50,945 nt of DNA from Gammaproteobacteria bacterium (GTDB taxonomy: Bacteria; Pseudomonadota; Gammaproteobacteria; Steroidobacterales; Woeseiaceae), in NCBI GenBank assembly GCA_024639825.1, contig JAHEGH010000015.1, positions 1-50,945 of the forward strand. The letters run 5' to 3'. The notes under the pieces were generated by a model. That model was not told the origin of the DNA and made no database searches. It saw only the letters and a list, made by a program, of their open reading frames with translations. The translations under genes and the position numbers were made by a program. This document shows, piece after piece, positions 38,836 through 47,020 of the stretch. The first letter of the stretch is position 1; each line of letters starts with the position of its first letter.

Positions 38836-40257
38836 TTACTGAGACCAGATGCCCGTTACCTGGAGGGCAATACGATCATCGATGCCGTCAACATTTCCGT
38901 TCGGGCCGGCACCAGGTCCAAAGTTGATTGCTTCGCCGGACCGCGCTTCGTAGTTGATTGCGAGACGAACCCTCGGATTGAAGAAATACTGCACACCCAG
39001 AGTCGTTCTCTTGAACTCGATCTCAAACAGGTTGCCATCAAGACGATTGTAGACGTCGTAACGCAGGTCGAGCTCCCATTTCGACTTCGGAATACGCCAT
39101 CCGCCTTCAACGTAGTAACCCGTACCCTCGGCAAATGCGCCGTTACCGGCAGGCGCACCGGGAATGCCCTGACCCGGGCCGATCGCAAACGTCGAATTAT
39201 GGGGTGCCTGCCAGATCATGCCTTCACCTTCCATGTATTCGGCCGAGGCGCGGATACCATTGCGCAGATACTTCACACCGATACCCATGCGATCCCTGTC
39301 GTATTCCTGCGGGTTGTGAATCGTGCTGATGCGTCCCGAGCCTCCGGCACCACACGCCGGAAACGTCAACGCCGGATTGGCACATGAATCTGCGGACAGA
39401 TCAGCCGTCCGTGTGCCCGACTGGGCCCACGCGAAGAACTTCAGGCCCTGACGACGCGGTCCGCTGCCGCCGAAGATCTTCTCTGCCGACACGTAGGTGT
39501 AAAGATCCTTGTTGTCGTCATTGTCCGTAAAATTGAGACCGTTACCATTACCGAACATGAGGGCGTAGGAGAGCTCCCAGTCATTGCCGACATCAAACCA
39601 ATCGAACATTTGCACACCAACGTCACGGAATGCACCGACACCGCGTGTAAATGCATTCAGCCTGTACTCGGGCGGCAGAGTCGCCGGTGCGTTGTTCGGC
39701 GTATATTGGCGATTCGCGAAACGCTCAAGCAGCATCTGCTGGGTTACCCAGGTGAAGTTGATGTAGTCAAATACGTGAATGGCCTGCAGGCCCTCTTCGG
39801 AACCAGGGAATTTGAACAAACCGACGCGAAACCTTGCTCCCTTCAAATGATTGAACGTGACACTCGCGTCTGTCGCTTTCGCAAATGACCCCTCTGGCTC
39901 GGTAATGCCGTTATTGCCCATTTCCAGCAGGACGAAGTAATTGATCTTCTGATCAAGCGGCATGGCTACGCCACGCACGCCGATGCGGGCTCGGTTGACG
40001 TTGAACGTCGATTGAGTGTCCAGATTCGGGCCGATCAGTTTCGGCGGAATATAGGCGCCCGCTCCGTTTGGATCACTGGAGTCCTCCTGGTATTGCACCT
40101 GGACAAAGCCCCAGACCTTGCCCAGCTGCTCCGCGCCCTCCGGCTCGGTGCCCTGTAGCTGCAGCCAGTTCGCCGCATGGCTGTTAGTAGAAAACATCAG
40201 AAGTGCCGTCAGAAATGATACTGACCATTTACATTTGTAATTATTCAAAAATTTCAC
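38836..40257 (-). CDS. Outer-membrane porin (OprP/OprO-like beta-barrel)
   Basis: This 473-aa protein starts at GTG (40257) with GGGG eight bases before. It has a signal peptide ending SHAA and alternating amphipathic strands typical of a 16-strand barrel (NRARIGVRGVAMPLDQKI, YVEGGWRIPKSKWELDLRYD, LGVQYFFNPRVRLAINYEAR). Phosphate- or polyphosphate-selective porins are the nearest type I can name. The operon suggests that the anion carried may be a sulfur oxyanion (inference). It lies 55 bases after a dsrE-like gene. Confidence 0.85.
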   Translation of the reverse strand: MKFLNNYKCKWSVSFLTALLMFSTNSHAANWLQLQGTEPEGAEQLGKVWGFVQVQYQEDSSDPNGAGAYIPPKLIGPNLDTQSTFNVNRARIGVRGVAMPLDQKINYFVLLEMGNNGITEPEGSFAKATDASVTFNHLKGARFRVGLFKFPGSEEGLQAIHVFDYINFTWVTQQMLLERFANRQYTPNNAPATLPPEYRLNAFTRGVGAFRDVGVQMFDWFDVGNDWELSYALMFGNGNGLNFTDNDDNKDLYTYVSAEKIFGGSGPRRQGLKFFAWAQSGTRTADLSADSCANPALTFPACGAGGSGRISTIHNPQEYDRDRMGIGVKYLRNGIRASAEYMEGEGMIWQAPHNSTFAIGPGQGIPGAPAGNGAFAEGTGYYVEGGWRIPKSKWELDLRYDVYNRLDGNLFEIEFKRTTLGVQYFFNPRVRLAINYEARSGEAINFGPGAGPNGNVDGIDDRIALQVTGIWSQ

Positions 40258-40312
40258 GTGGAATCCCCTTTCGTTTCACGTAGTCCCCAATCAGATACAT
40301 CACCGGCTCGCC

Positions 40313-40765
40313 CTAGGGCTTAGCCAGCATGTATCCCTGGTCGACAAGTTCCTTGATCCGGACTATTCCGCCCTTGCCCGAGCTCGCATGGCTGTTCACC
40401 TTCACAGGCGTACCGAGCGTGTTCGACATGTTGTTAATCGTGTTCTGGCAGGCGAAAAACCGAACGCCACTCTGCGCCAGCCCATCAATTCGCCCTTCAT
40501 TGGCGTTGCCTTCAAACAGCAGGCGCAGCCCGGGGCCAAAGGCAACGATCTCGACATCGACCTGGTCGGTGCCATAGGCCTTCAAAATATTGTTCGCCAC
40601 GTTCAGGACCAGGGTCTGCTTGGACGGGTCCATATCGCTGATTTGCAGCACGAACTTGTGTTCGGCAAAGGCTTTCTCTTCTTGTGCCAACGCGTGCAGT
40701 GGCGTGGCCAATGCGTAAAGAAGCAAGAAAAAGCTACCTAATTTCATTAGCTTACGAAGTTTCAT
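40313..40765 (-). CDS. Periplasmic DsrE-like protein (first copy)
   Basis: This 150-aa protein has a cleavable signal peptide (about 1-27, ending HALAQ). The DsrE-like core contains VEIVAFGPGLRLLF and the single-cysteine motif VRFFACQNTI (Cys106). The same core recurs in the protein at 43648 and in the C-terminal domain of the anti-sigma factor at 41492. DsrE/TusD proteins carry sulfur as persulfide on cysteine in the cytoplasm. Periplasmic relatives are less well known. The RBS GGAGG lies eight bases before the ATG. It is the first gene of an operon with porin, soxW-like and yeeE, driven by the promoter at 40798-40823. Confidence 0.88.
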   Translation of the reverse strand: MKLRKLMKLGSFFLLLYALATPLHALAQEEKAFAEHKFVLQISDMDPSKQTLVLNVANNILKAYGTDQVDVEIVAFGPGLRLLFEGNANEGRIDGLAQSGVRFFACQNTINNMSNTLGTPVKVNSHASSGKGGIVRIKELVDQGYMLAKP

Positions 40766-40797
40766 CGCATTCCTCCTGACAGGTTTCAGTTAATACA

Positions 40798-40823
40798 GAC
40801 GATGTACCCCATGAAAATAATCC
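40798..40823 (-). promoter_or_regulatory. ECF-type promoter of the dsrE-porin-soxW-yeeE operon
   Basis: On the minus strand, GGATTA (-35, 40818-40823), 16 bp, then CGTC (-10, 40798-40801) followed by TGTA. The expected start near 40790 leaves a leader of about 25 nt. The motif and spacing match those at 40874-40899 and 48203-48228. Confidence 0.75.
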
Positions 40824-40873
40824 CCCTGGCTAAAAATCGGCTGCCTCGACAGCGAATATTCGTATACCGTTGG

Positions 40874-40899
40874 GGAATAAAAGAGGGTGTCGTGTCGTC
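40874..40899 (+). promoter_or_regulatory. ECF-type promoter of the sigma/anti-sigma operon (autoregulation)
   Basis: GGAATA (-35, 40874-40879), 16 bp, then CGTC (-10, 40896-40899) followed by TTACA. The expected start is near 40907, about 28 nt before the sigma ATG at 40935. ECF sigma factors commonly drive their own promoter. Confidence 0.78.
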
Positions 40900-40934
40900 T
40901 TACACAGGCAACGCGAGTATTGGGGGGCACACGC

Positions 40935-41495
40935 ATGGCTATAGGCAGTATCTTCAGCTTGAATCGACGCGGCGCTCTGCGCCAGCTGGTCTGCAACAAC
41001 CGCGAGCGCCTGTATCGAATGGCTTTCGCATGGACGCATAGCCCGCATCTGGCTGACGACCTGGTTCAACAAACAATCCTGAAGGCGCTGAACAACCAGC
41101 GGCAACTGAAGAATCTGGCGGCTGGCGAAGCATGGTTGTTTCGCATTCTGTCGAACTGTCTCAAGGACCACTATCGGGCCAAGCGCGAGACGGTGTCGCC
41201 CGACGATGTCGTCCTCTTTGATGACCGAACACCGGAACAGGCGGCGGAAGAGCAGCTACTGGTAGAAACGGTCAGGCAGGCAGTACAAAGCCTGCCGTTG
41301 GCTCAGCGACAAGTCATCACGCTGGTCGATCTCGAAGGATTCACCTATGCGAGCGTTGCGGAGATTTTGGACATCCCGGTTGGGACGGTCATGAGCCGCC
41401 TGTGCCGGGGCCGACGCGCACTGCGCGAACTACTGATAGACGCCCGACCGCGAATTGAACCGCGGCGGAGCGGAAATTTGAAGAGGGTCAAATGA
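40935..41495 (+). CDS. ECF-family RNA polymerase sigma factor
   Basis: This 186-aa protein starts at the ATG at 40935. A GTG at 40887 would lie within the predicted promoter. Region 2 is visible (LVCNNRERLYRMAFAWTHSPHLADDLVQQTILKAL, then WLFRILSNCLKDHYR), as is region 4 (SLPLAQRQVITLVDLEGFTYASVAEILDIPVGTVMSRLCRGRRALREL). It overlaps the anti-sigma gene by four bases (ATGA). Matching promoters stand before its own operon, the dsrE-porin operon and the sox operon, which defines a likely regulon. The gene lies between two divergent sulfur-oxidation operons. Confidence 0.93.
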   Translation: MAIGSIFSLNRRGALRQLVCNNRERLYRMAFAWTHSPHLADDLVQQTILKALNNQRQLKNLAAGEAWLFRILSNCLKDHYRAKRETVSPDDVVLFDDRTPEQAAEEQLLVETVRQAVQSLPLAQRQVITLVDLEGFTYASVAEILDIPVGTVMSRLCRGRRALRELLIDARPRIEPRRSGNLKRVK

Positions 41496-42181
41496 ACAAG
41501 GAACAAGCATTTTCCGAAGAGCAGCTCAACGCTCTCGTCGATGACGAATTGGATTCGGAAGACAAGAGCCGGATCTATCGAGAGGCTGGACAGCAGCCTG
41601 AGCTGGACCAACGATTGTGTCAGCAACGCAAGATCAAGGAATTCGTCAAGCTTGCTTATCACGATGTGCCTCCGGCGGGACGCGCTCGTACACCCAAACT
41701 TAGCAAAGGCGGCTGGTTCGGCCGCGCCATGGTGGCGGCTATGTTGCTCGGCATCGGCCTTGCCGCGGGCGTTGTCGGCGGGGCTTACCTCAACCCCGGC
41801 CTTGAGCAGATCACCGTCGCATCCGAACCAAATCGGTATCTCATACACGTTGCGAGCGGAGATCGCGACGATATGGCCGCCGCCCTGGCGCGAGCCGAGT
41901 ACTTGCTGGATTCGGCCGGGTCAGACGGTGTTCGCCAGGTGGAGATTGTGGCCAATGAGCGCGGCCTGAATCTGCTGCGGAGTGACATTACGCAATTCGC
42001 TACGCAAATTTCGACACTGCAGCAAAACGACGTCGTGTTTTACGCGTGCTCGAAAACCATCGAACGCCTCGAACAGGCGGGCGTAGACGTGCAACTGGTG
42101 CCACAGGCAATCGCCAGCTATACGGCACTTGACCGGGTAGTTATTCGTATGCAGGAGGGTTGGCACTATGAAAAAATTTAA
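41492..42181 (+). CDS. Anti-sigma factor with periplasmic DsrE-like sensor domain
   Basis: This is a 229-aa protein. Residues 1-75 are a charged cytoplasmic anti-sigma-like segment (SEEQLNALVDDELDSEDKSRI). Residues about 78-100 form one membrane helix (AMVAAMLLGIGLAAGVVGGAYL). Residues 113-225 form a DsrE-like domain facing the periplasm. VEIVANERGLNLL and VVFYACSKTI (Cys186) align with VEIVAFGPGLRLL and VRFFACQNTI of the protein at 40313. The gene overlaps the sigma gene (ATGA) and the next gene by 14 bases. I infer that Cys186 senses a sulfur species, by persulfidation or contact with the soluble DsrE-like proteins, and releases the sigma factor. I know of no described anti-sigma factor with this domain. 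Confidence 0.85.
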   Translation: MNKEQAFSEEQLNALVDDELDSEDKSRIYREAGQQPELDQRLCQQRKIKEFVKLAYHDVPPAGRARTPKLSKGGWFGRAMVAAMLLGIGLAAGVVGGAYLNPGLEQITVASEPNRYLIHVASGDRDDMAAALARAEYLLDSAGSDGVRQVEIVANERGLNLLRSDITQFATQISTLQQNDVVFYACSKTIERLEQAGVDVQLVPQAIASYTALDRVVIRMQEGWHYEKI

Positions 42182-43130
42182 GAATGCGGTTTTGATCTGC
42201 GCAACCGCTATCGCGTTGATGCCGGGCGCCGTCATGGCCGAGAACGCCGATGCGGGTCACGGCAAAGACTACCGGACGTTTCACGTCAACGGTGAGATCG
42301 ATTACGGTTCGGTCGCTGACTCCTATTCTGCTGAACTCGTGATGTATCTCGCTGGCAACCAGTTCATGGTAATGGAAGAACTCATTACTGATTTTCAGAA
42401 GAAGAACCCGGACATCGAATCAGTCTACGTCGAGACGATCCCGCCAGGTCAGATCCTCAAGAACCAGCTTCTAAAGCAGGGTGAGATTGAGGGCCAGAAG
42501 ACGGCCATGAACCCGGACATCTTCGCCAGCGTCAACATCGACCATCTCAGAAAGCTCAACGGTGCCGGGCTGATGGACCAGCACGCGATCTACATTCATA
42601 ACAAGCTGGAACTGATGGTCGCCGCCGGCAACCCGAAGAACATCAAGGGTGCGGAAGACCTGGGGCGAACAGATCTGGTCCAGTCGCATCCAAACCCGCA
42701 AACCGAGGGCATTTTCAAGTTTTATGGCAGCGAAATGCTCAAGGATCTTGGCCTGTATGAAGCGGTCACAGGCAACGCCGACTGCCGCAGCTGCTGGGCT
42801 GTAGAGGGCAAAACCTGGTTCACATCGCGCCACCATCGCGAAACACCTGATCGCATTGAAAAAGGAGAGGCTGACGTCGGTATCGTCTGGACGACCGAAG
42901 TTGTCCATGCGAAAGCCGAGGGCAGGCCGATTGACGGAGTCGCTATTCCCGCCCCGCTGAATAAGCAGGATAAAGTGAATTACGCCATCGGCATCATGAA
43001 GAACGGCCGCAATGCTGATAACGCCGCTCGCTACCTTGACTATCTTGCAAGCGATGAGGCGCAGGCAATTTACGAAAGTTACGGTTTTCTCAGGGCATCG
43101 GGCGAAGAACTGACGCTGAAGCCTCTATGA
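42168..43130 (+). CDS. Orphan periplasmic solute-binding protein (ModA-like type II fold)
   Basis: This 320-aa protein has a signal peptide (about 1-24, ending VMA). The body resembles molybdate- or sulfate-type binding proteins (FMVMEELITDFQKKNPDI, GEADVGIVWTTEVV, YLDYLASDEAQAIYESYGFL). It has a CxxC pair (Cys206, Cys209, DCRSCW), unusual for such proteins and suggestive of redox or metal sensitivity. No ABC permease or ATPase gene is nearby. It is co-transcribed with the sigma/anti-sigma pair, so it may be a ligand sensor rather than part of an importer (inference). Confidence 0.82.
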   Translation: MKKFKNAVLICATAIALMPGAVMAENADAGHGKDYRTFHVNGEIDYGSVADSYSAELVMYLAGNQFMVMEELITDFQKKNPDIESVYVETIPPGQILKNQLLKQGEIEGQKTAMNPDIFASVNIDHLRKLNGAGLMDQHAIYIHNKLELMVAAGNPKNIKGAEDLGRTDLVQSHPNPQTEGIFKFYGSEMLKDLGLYEAVTGNADCRSCWAVEGKTWFTSRHHRETPDRIEKGEADVGIVWTTEVVHAKAEGRPIDGVAIPAPLNKQDKVNYAIGIMKNGRNADNAARYLDYLASDEAQAIYESYGFLRASGEELTLKPL

Positions 43131-43636
43131 GAACCTTACAAGCCAGCTGGCCTTGTGGCGTTGTAGCCGCCCTGCTCATCTCGCCGCTCGCGGCTCAGGA
43201 TACGCTGGTGACATTCAAGATGCTGGCGCCGGATGTCGCCCTGAAAATGGCGCAGGCGGCCCTCGCAAACTGTCGCGCGGACAATTACCAGGTTGCAGTT
43301 GCGGTCGTGGACCGCATGGGTGTGACCCAGGTCATGCTGCGTGATCGTTTTGCCGGCGCGCACACGCCCGACTCAGCAGCGCGCAAGGCAGCAACCGCTG
43401 TCAGTTTCCGCTCAGACACTCTGACGCTTGCGCAGAACTCCTCCTCTGACTCGCCGCATTCCGGCGCCCGATTCCTTGATCGAATCCTGATGCTGGGCGG
43501 CGGAATTCCGGTATCTGCAGCGGGGTCAGTCGTTGCCGGCATCGGTGTCGCCGGGGCTCCCACCAGCAGCGACGATCATGCCTGTGCGCAAGCCGGGATC
43601 GACGCCGTTACGAGTGCACTGGAACTCGCCGACTAG
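43127..43636 (+). CDS. GlcG/HbpS-family periplasmic protein
   Basis: This 169-aa protein has an N-terminal signal (LISPLAAQ) and the GlcG/HbpS fold motifs ALKMAQAALANCRADNYQVAVAVVDRMG, RKAATAVSFRSDT and LMLGGGIPVSAAGSVVAGIGVAG. HbpS relatives bind haem or act as redox sensors, and others are of unknown role. It overlaps the solute-binding gene by four bases and closes the sigma operon, facing the sox-operon dsrE gene across 11 bases. Confidence 0.85.
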   Translation: MRTLQASWPCGVVAALLISPLAAQDTLVTFKMLAPDVALKMAQAALANCRADNYQVAVAVVDRMGVTQVMLRDRFAGAHTPDSAARKAATAVSFRSDTLTLAQNSSSDSPHSGARFLDRILMLGGGIPVSAAGSVVAGIGVAGAPTSSDDHACAQAGIDAVTSALELAD

Positions 43637-43647
43637 ACAGGCGCAAT

Positions 43648-44088
43648 TCAGGGGTGGACAAGCACGAACCCCTGGCTGACGCGTTCCACGATATGTGCAA
43701 CGCCGGTCTGGACCGGGATGGTTTCGGGAATGAGGTCGGGTCGTTTGCCAGTCGCGTGTTCGATCGAGGCCGCTGTGTTCATACAACCGACAAAACGGAC
43801 GCCACTGGCCACCAGGTTTGCGATGCGCTCGCGCTGCGGGTTATCCGGAAACAACAGCGACAAGCCCGGACCGAAAGCCACTATTTCGATATCGACAAAG
43901 TCAGGCCCACCGTAGTGCTTGACAAGATTATTGGCCACGTTGATCACGCGCGCCTGAACCTCGGGATCACGATCACTAAGCTGCAGAACGATTTGCGCCT
44001 CCGCGAATGGCTTGTCGCTATCCTGTGCAGTAGCGGGAGCTGCGAACCAGACGAGCATCAGCAGCACCCATAAATGTTTTGATTGCAT
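43648..44088 (-). CDS. Periplasmic DsrE-like protein (second copy, end of sox operon)
   Basis: This 146-aa protein has a signal peptide (ending ATAQ) and the core motifs VDIEIVAFGPGLSLLF and VRFVGCMNTA (Cys102). It is homologous to the protein at 40313 and to the anti-sigma C-terminal domain. It is 12 bases after soxB, so it is probably the last gene of the sox operon. A periplasmic sulfur carrier or a signal partner of the anti-sigma factor are both possible. Confidence 0.88.
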   Translation of the reverse strand: MQSKHLWVLLMLVWFAAPATAQDSDKPFAEAQIVLQLSDRDPEVQARVINVANNLVKHYGGPDFVDIEIVAFGPGLSLLFPDNPQRERIANLVASGVRFVGCMNTAASIEHATGKRPDLIPETIPVQTGVAHIVERVSQGFVLVHP

Positions 44089-44100
44089 AGTTAGTCCTTC

Positions 44101-45864
44101 TCAATCCTGCGCCGCGTAGTCGGCCAGACCCTGGTTGTTTTGCAGGCCCTTCAGACGCGGCGTATTCAGCCTCTCGATTCGGGCCACACCGGTATTTCTA
44201 AGATATTCCGCTACGACATCCCAAATAGGCTGCCCAGGCGCCTTGCTGCCAACCGTAGCCCAGCCAGCCACTTTATACGTCTTGGCCGCTTCAATGGGTG
44301 CGCCGTCGTCAAGCGTCATCGCAGATATACGCCTGCCCGCAGCGGCCAGTGGCTCACAAACGTAGTTCATGCCACCCGTCCGGACCATGTCCCCACCCTG
44401 CTGATAGAAAGGATCGGGATTAAACAGGTTGTCGGCCACGTCCTCGAGAATCAGCTTGAGATCTTCGCCGCTCATCTCCCGAACGTAGGTTTCCGGATAG
44501 GTAATGCAGGTCTGATCCATGACACGCTCCATCGTTACCATATCGCCCGGCAATACCGATGTTCCCCAGCGAAACCCTGGTGACAAAGCGATCTGCGCAT
44601 TGCCAATCGTGCGCTGTGCATCGCAAATCAACTGGTCGAAGGAGCCATTGAAATTGCCGCGCCGATACAGCAGCTGATCCGCAACAGCCAGCGGCTCATC
44701 GAGTTTGTCGAGCCACGGCCCCCGCACCTCATCAATGTAGGCACTCATGTCCGGGTCGGGCGGCAACTCGTTGGCAAACACCGGCAACAGACGGTAGCGA
44801 AAATCGCGAATGCCGCTCTCTCCGAAGTCAAAATCGAGTACCCCGAGAAACTTGCCGTTCGAGCCGGCATTCGTAACGATTGTGCGGCCCGCGGCGTTGG
44901 CAACGATAACCGGCACCGGCATGCCGTCGTGCGTGTGTCCGCCGAGTATCGCGTCAATTCCGGACACCACACCGGCCAGTTTGGTGTCCACGTCCATACC
45001 ATTGTGCGACAGCAACACCACCGCGTCCGGGCGATCGCGCTGGCGGATCTCATCGACCAGTGCCTGCAACTCCGCAGCGCGGATGCCGAACGTCCAATCC
45101 GGGATGAAGCGTGATGGATTCGCAATCGGCGTGTAGGGGAAAGCCTGGCCGATGATAGCGAACGTGCGCCCCCCAATATTCTTCAGCGTGTACGGACGAA
45201 AGACATGCCCCGTGTCCTCATCAAAAGCCGGCGCACCGTCAAAAATGGCGTCATCGGTCAGGCGCACATTTTGCGCCACGAAGTCGCCCTCAAATGCGTT
45301 GATGTTCTCCAGGACTTCACTGTCCTGATAGGTGAATTCCCAGTGGCCGGTCATGACATCCACGCCGAGACGATTGCAGGCGCCGACCATATCCCGGCCC
45401 CGCGTCCAGTAGGCAGTGCCGGAGCCCTGCCAGGTATCACCACCATCGAGCAACAGCGAGTTACCGCTGCCTGCCTCACCACGCAGGCGATCGATCAGGG
45501 TCTTGAGATGCGCGAAACCGCCGACTTTGCCAAAGCGCTGCGCCGCGTCCGTAAAGTCCAGGTAGCTGAGCGCGTGCGCAAACTGCGACCCTGGTGCTAC
45601 CGACGCATAGTCCAGCAATGCCTGCCCAACCAGGTGCGGCAGTCGGTTGCGCGCATCCCCAATCCCGATGCTGACATTGGGTTCACGAAAATAGACCGGT
45701 AGCAGTTGCGCGTGACAGTCGGTGAAGTGCATCAGGCGCGCCTGCCCGAACGGCTGCACAGCATATAGATCGCCGTTTGCTGACCCTTGGCCAACGGCGC
45801 ATCCGGCGGGGCCGGATGCGATTCCTGCCATCGCCAGTATTCTCAAGAATTCTCGCCGATCCAT
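44101..45864 (-). CDS. soxB: Thiosulfohydrolase SoxB
   Basis: This 587-aa protein starts MDRREFLRILAMAGIASG, a Tat-type signal (RREFL) with a nearby Cys. The metallophosphoesterase core holds the di-manganese ligands: MHFTDCHAQLLPVYFREP, LLLDGGDTWQGSGTAYW, MTGHWEFTY, LLSHNGMDVD and LGGHTHDGMP. GDTWQGSG and GHWEF are diagnostic of SoxB rather than of 5'-nucleotidases. It releases sulfate from SoxY-bound S-thiosulfonate. It follows soxK by 15 bases. Confidence 0.97.
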   Translation of the reverse strand: MDRREFLRILAMAGIASGPAGCAVGQGSANGDLYAVQPFGQARLMHFTDCHAQLLPVYFREPNVSIGIGDARNRLPHLVGQALLDYASVAPGSQFAHALSYLDFTDAAQRFGKVGGFAHLKTLIDRLRGEAGSGNSLLLDGGDTWQGSGTAYWTRGRDMVGACNRLGVDVMTGHWEFTYQDSEVLENINAFEGDFVAQNVRLTDDAIFDGAPAFDEDTGHVFRPYTLKNIGGRTFAIIGQAFPYTPIANPSRFIPDWTFGIRAAELQALVDEIRQRDRPDAVVLLSHNGMDVDTKLAGVVSGIDAILGGHTHDGMPVPVIVANAAGRTIVTNAGSNGKFLGVLDFDFGESGIRDFRYRLLPVFANELPPDPDMSAYIDEVRGPWLDKLDEPLAVADQLLYRRGNFNGSFDQLICDAQRTIGNAQIALSPGFRWGTSVLPGDMVTMERVMDQTCITYPETYVREMSGEDLKLILEDVADNLFNPDPFYQQGGDMVRTGGMNYVCEPLAAAGRRISAMTLDDGAPIEAAKTYKVAGWATVGSKAPGQPIWDVVAEYLRNTGVARIERLNTPRLKGLQNNQGLADYAAQD

Positions 45865-45879
45865 GCTCTTTCGCCTGTG

Positions 45880-46185
45880 TTACCTGACGACCCGTCGTTT
45901 CCAGGCCTCGGCTTCCCGGTCAGCCTGAAGCAAGGCGGCCGTCGCCTGGAAGCGTGCCTGTTCAACCAGCACCAGCGCCGCTGCCAGATCACCACTGGCT
46001 TCACTCGCCTGTGCCTGCTCGAGGATGTCTGCCGTATTTATCCACTCGTATCCGCGTGCAGCTACGTCCTGGCGCAGCCGTTCCGCTTCGTCGAAACGTC
46101 GGTCGAACTCGGACGCACAGCCACCTGCAAAGAGCGACACCAACAGCGCCCCGATTACGTGCTTACTTACGCGCGCCCGGTCCAT
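45880..46185 (-). CDS. soxK: SoxXA-binding lipoprotein SoxK
   Basis: This 101-aa protein starts at the ATG at 46185, with GGAG five bases before. An ATG five codons earlier is also in frame. It has a lipobox (FAGGC) and a helical body (EAERLRQDVAARGYEWINTA, LEQAQASEASGDLAAALVLV). Small size, lipoprotein signal and position between soxA and soxB match SoxK, which strengthens SoxX-SoxA binding in Chlorobaculum-type operons. It overlaps soxA by 23 bases. The name rests mainly on order and fold type. Confidence 0.78.
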   Translation of the reverse strand: MDRARVSKHVIGALLVSLFAGGCASEFDRRFDEAERLRQDVAARGYEWINTADILEQAQASEASGDLAAALVLVEQARFQATAALLQADREAEAWKRRVVR

Positions 46186-47008
46186 TGATCTCCAACCCAT
46201 TGCTCATATAAGACAAGAAGAACTCGACGTTTCGAAACTCTTCACTCTGCAGCTCGAACGGCTTCGCTCTCACGTCACGTACACAACCGAAAAATCGTTG
46301 GTGCAACGAAATCATGCCACCGAGTTTCGAACGATAGACGGGGAAGTGCGTCGGGTGTCCAAGGCTCGGGCCCAGCCTGTCGGCGCGCACATACTGTCCG
46401 ACCGACGTGACGTGACAATCCGCACACGCGAAGTTCAACTGCCCACGCTTTGAATAATAAAAACGCTTGCCTGCCTCGTAGGCAGCAAGCGCCCCTGGCT
46501 GATCCGCCGGTACGCGGACATTAAGTTCCTGGCCCCTTGCCTCGAACGCAAGGTACGCAGTCAGATCGATCATGTCGCCACTGGAGTAATCCCAACGCTT
46601 GGCGCCTGCTGCGGATCGGCAGGCATTAATAGCGAGCTCTAGCGTTACAACACCCTGATTCGGCACATAGCGAGGGTACTGCGGGCGAATCTTGTTGATC
46701 TCAGTGCCCAGACAATCGGTCAGCTGGCTGCCGTCCGGCAATGACGTATCCCAAAGTTCACTGCCGCGCTCAATGGAAAATTCATACGGAGGGAAATCTT
46801 CGATCGCCAACCATTGGGCCCGCGCATCCTCATCGAGCGCATAAATGCCGTTTGCATATTCGGCAATCGGCACCTCGGGAAATAGTGACTGGTAGTGCCC
46901 GACGAATGCCAGGCGATCTTCCTCTGGACCGGCCTGTGATGGCAGCGGTAATGACCCTAACAGCAACGTCAGCGCCATCAGTCCCGATTGTCGACGAACA
47001 CACTCCAA
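46163..47008 (-). CDS. soxA: SoxA, c-type cytochrome subunit of the SoxXA thiosulfate-binding enzyme
   Basis: The protein is up to 281 aa from a TTG start. The ATG at 46978 would lose the positive part of the signal peptide, so I keep the TTG. It has one haem motif, CADCH (195-199). The position of the second haem of di-haem SoxA has instead Cys99 and Cys130, which fit the disulfide of the mono-haem type. Cys242 (RFFGCVRD) is the cysteine (persulfide) haem ligand and active site. It couples thiosulfate to the SoxY cysteine, together with SoxX. Confidence 0.95.
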   Translation of the reverse strand: MECVRRQSGLMALTLLLGSLPLPSQAGPEEDRLAFVGHYQSLFPEVPIAEYANGIYALDEDARAQWLAIEDFPPYEFSIERGSELWDTSLPDGSQLTDCLGTEINKIRPQYPRYVPNQGVVTLELAINACRSAAGAKRWDYSSGDMIDLTAYLAFEARGQELNVRVPADQPGALAAYEAGKRFYYSKRGQLNFACADCHVTSVGQYVRADRLGPSLGHPTHFPVYRSKLGGMISLHQRFFGCVRDVRAKPFELQSEEFRNVEFFLSYMSNGLEINGPGARK

Positions 47009-47020
47009 GTTGCCGCGCGC

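Noticed and set aside
40308..40320. The palindrome GCCCTAGGGC at the dsrE-like stop codon
   Set aside because: It is short, with no T-run and no second copy. It could be chance.
40887..40934. A GTG start for the ECF sigma factor at 40887
   Set aside because: It would lie inside the predicted promoter (-10 at 40896-40899), and the extra 16 residues do not resemble region 2 of sigma factors.
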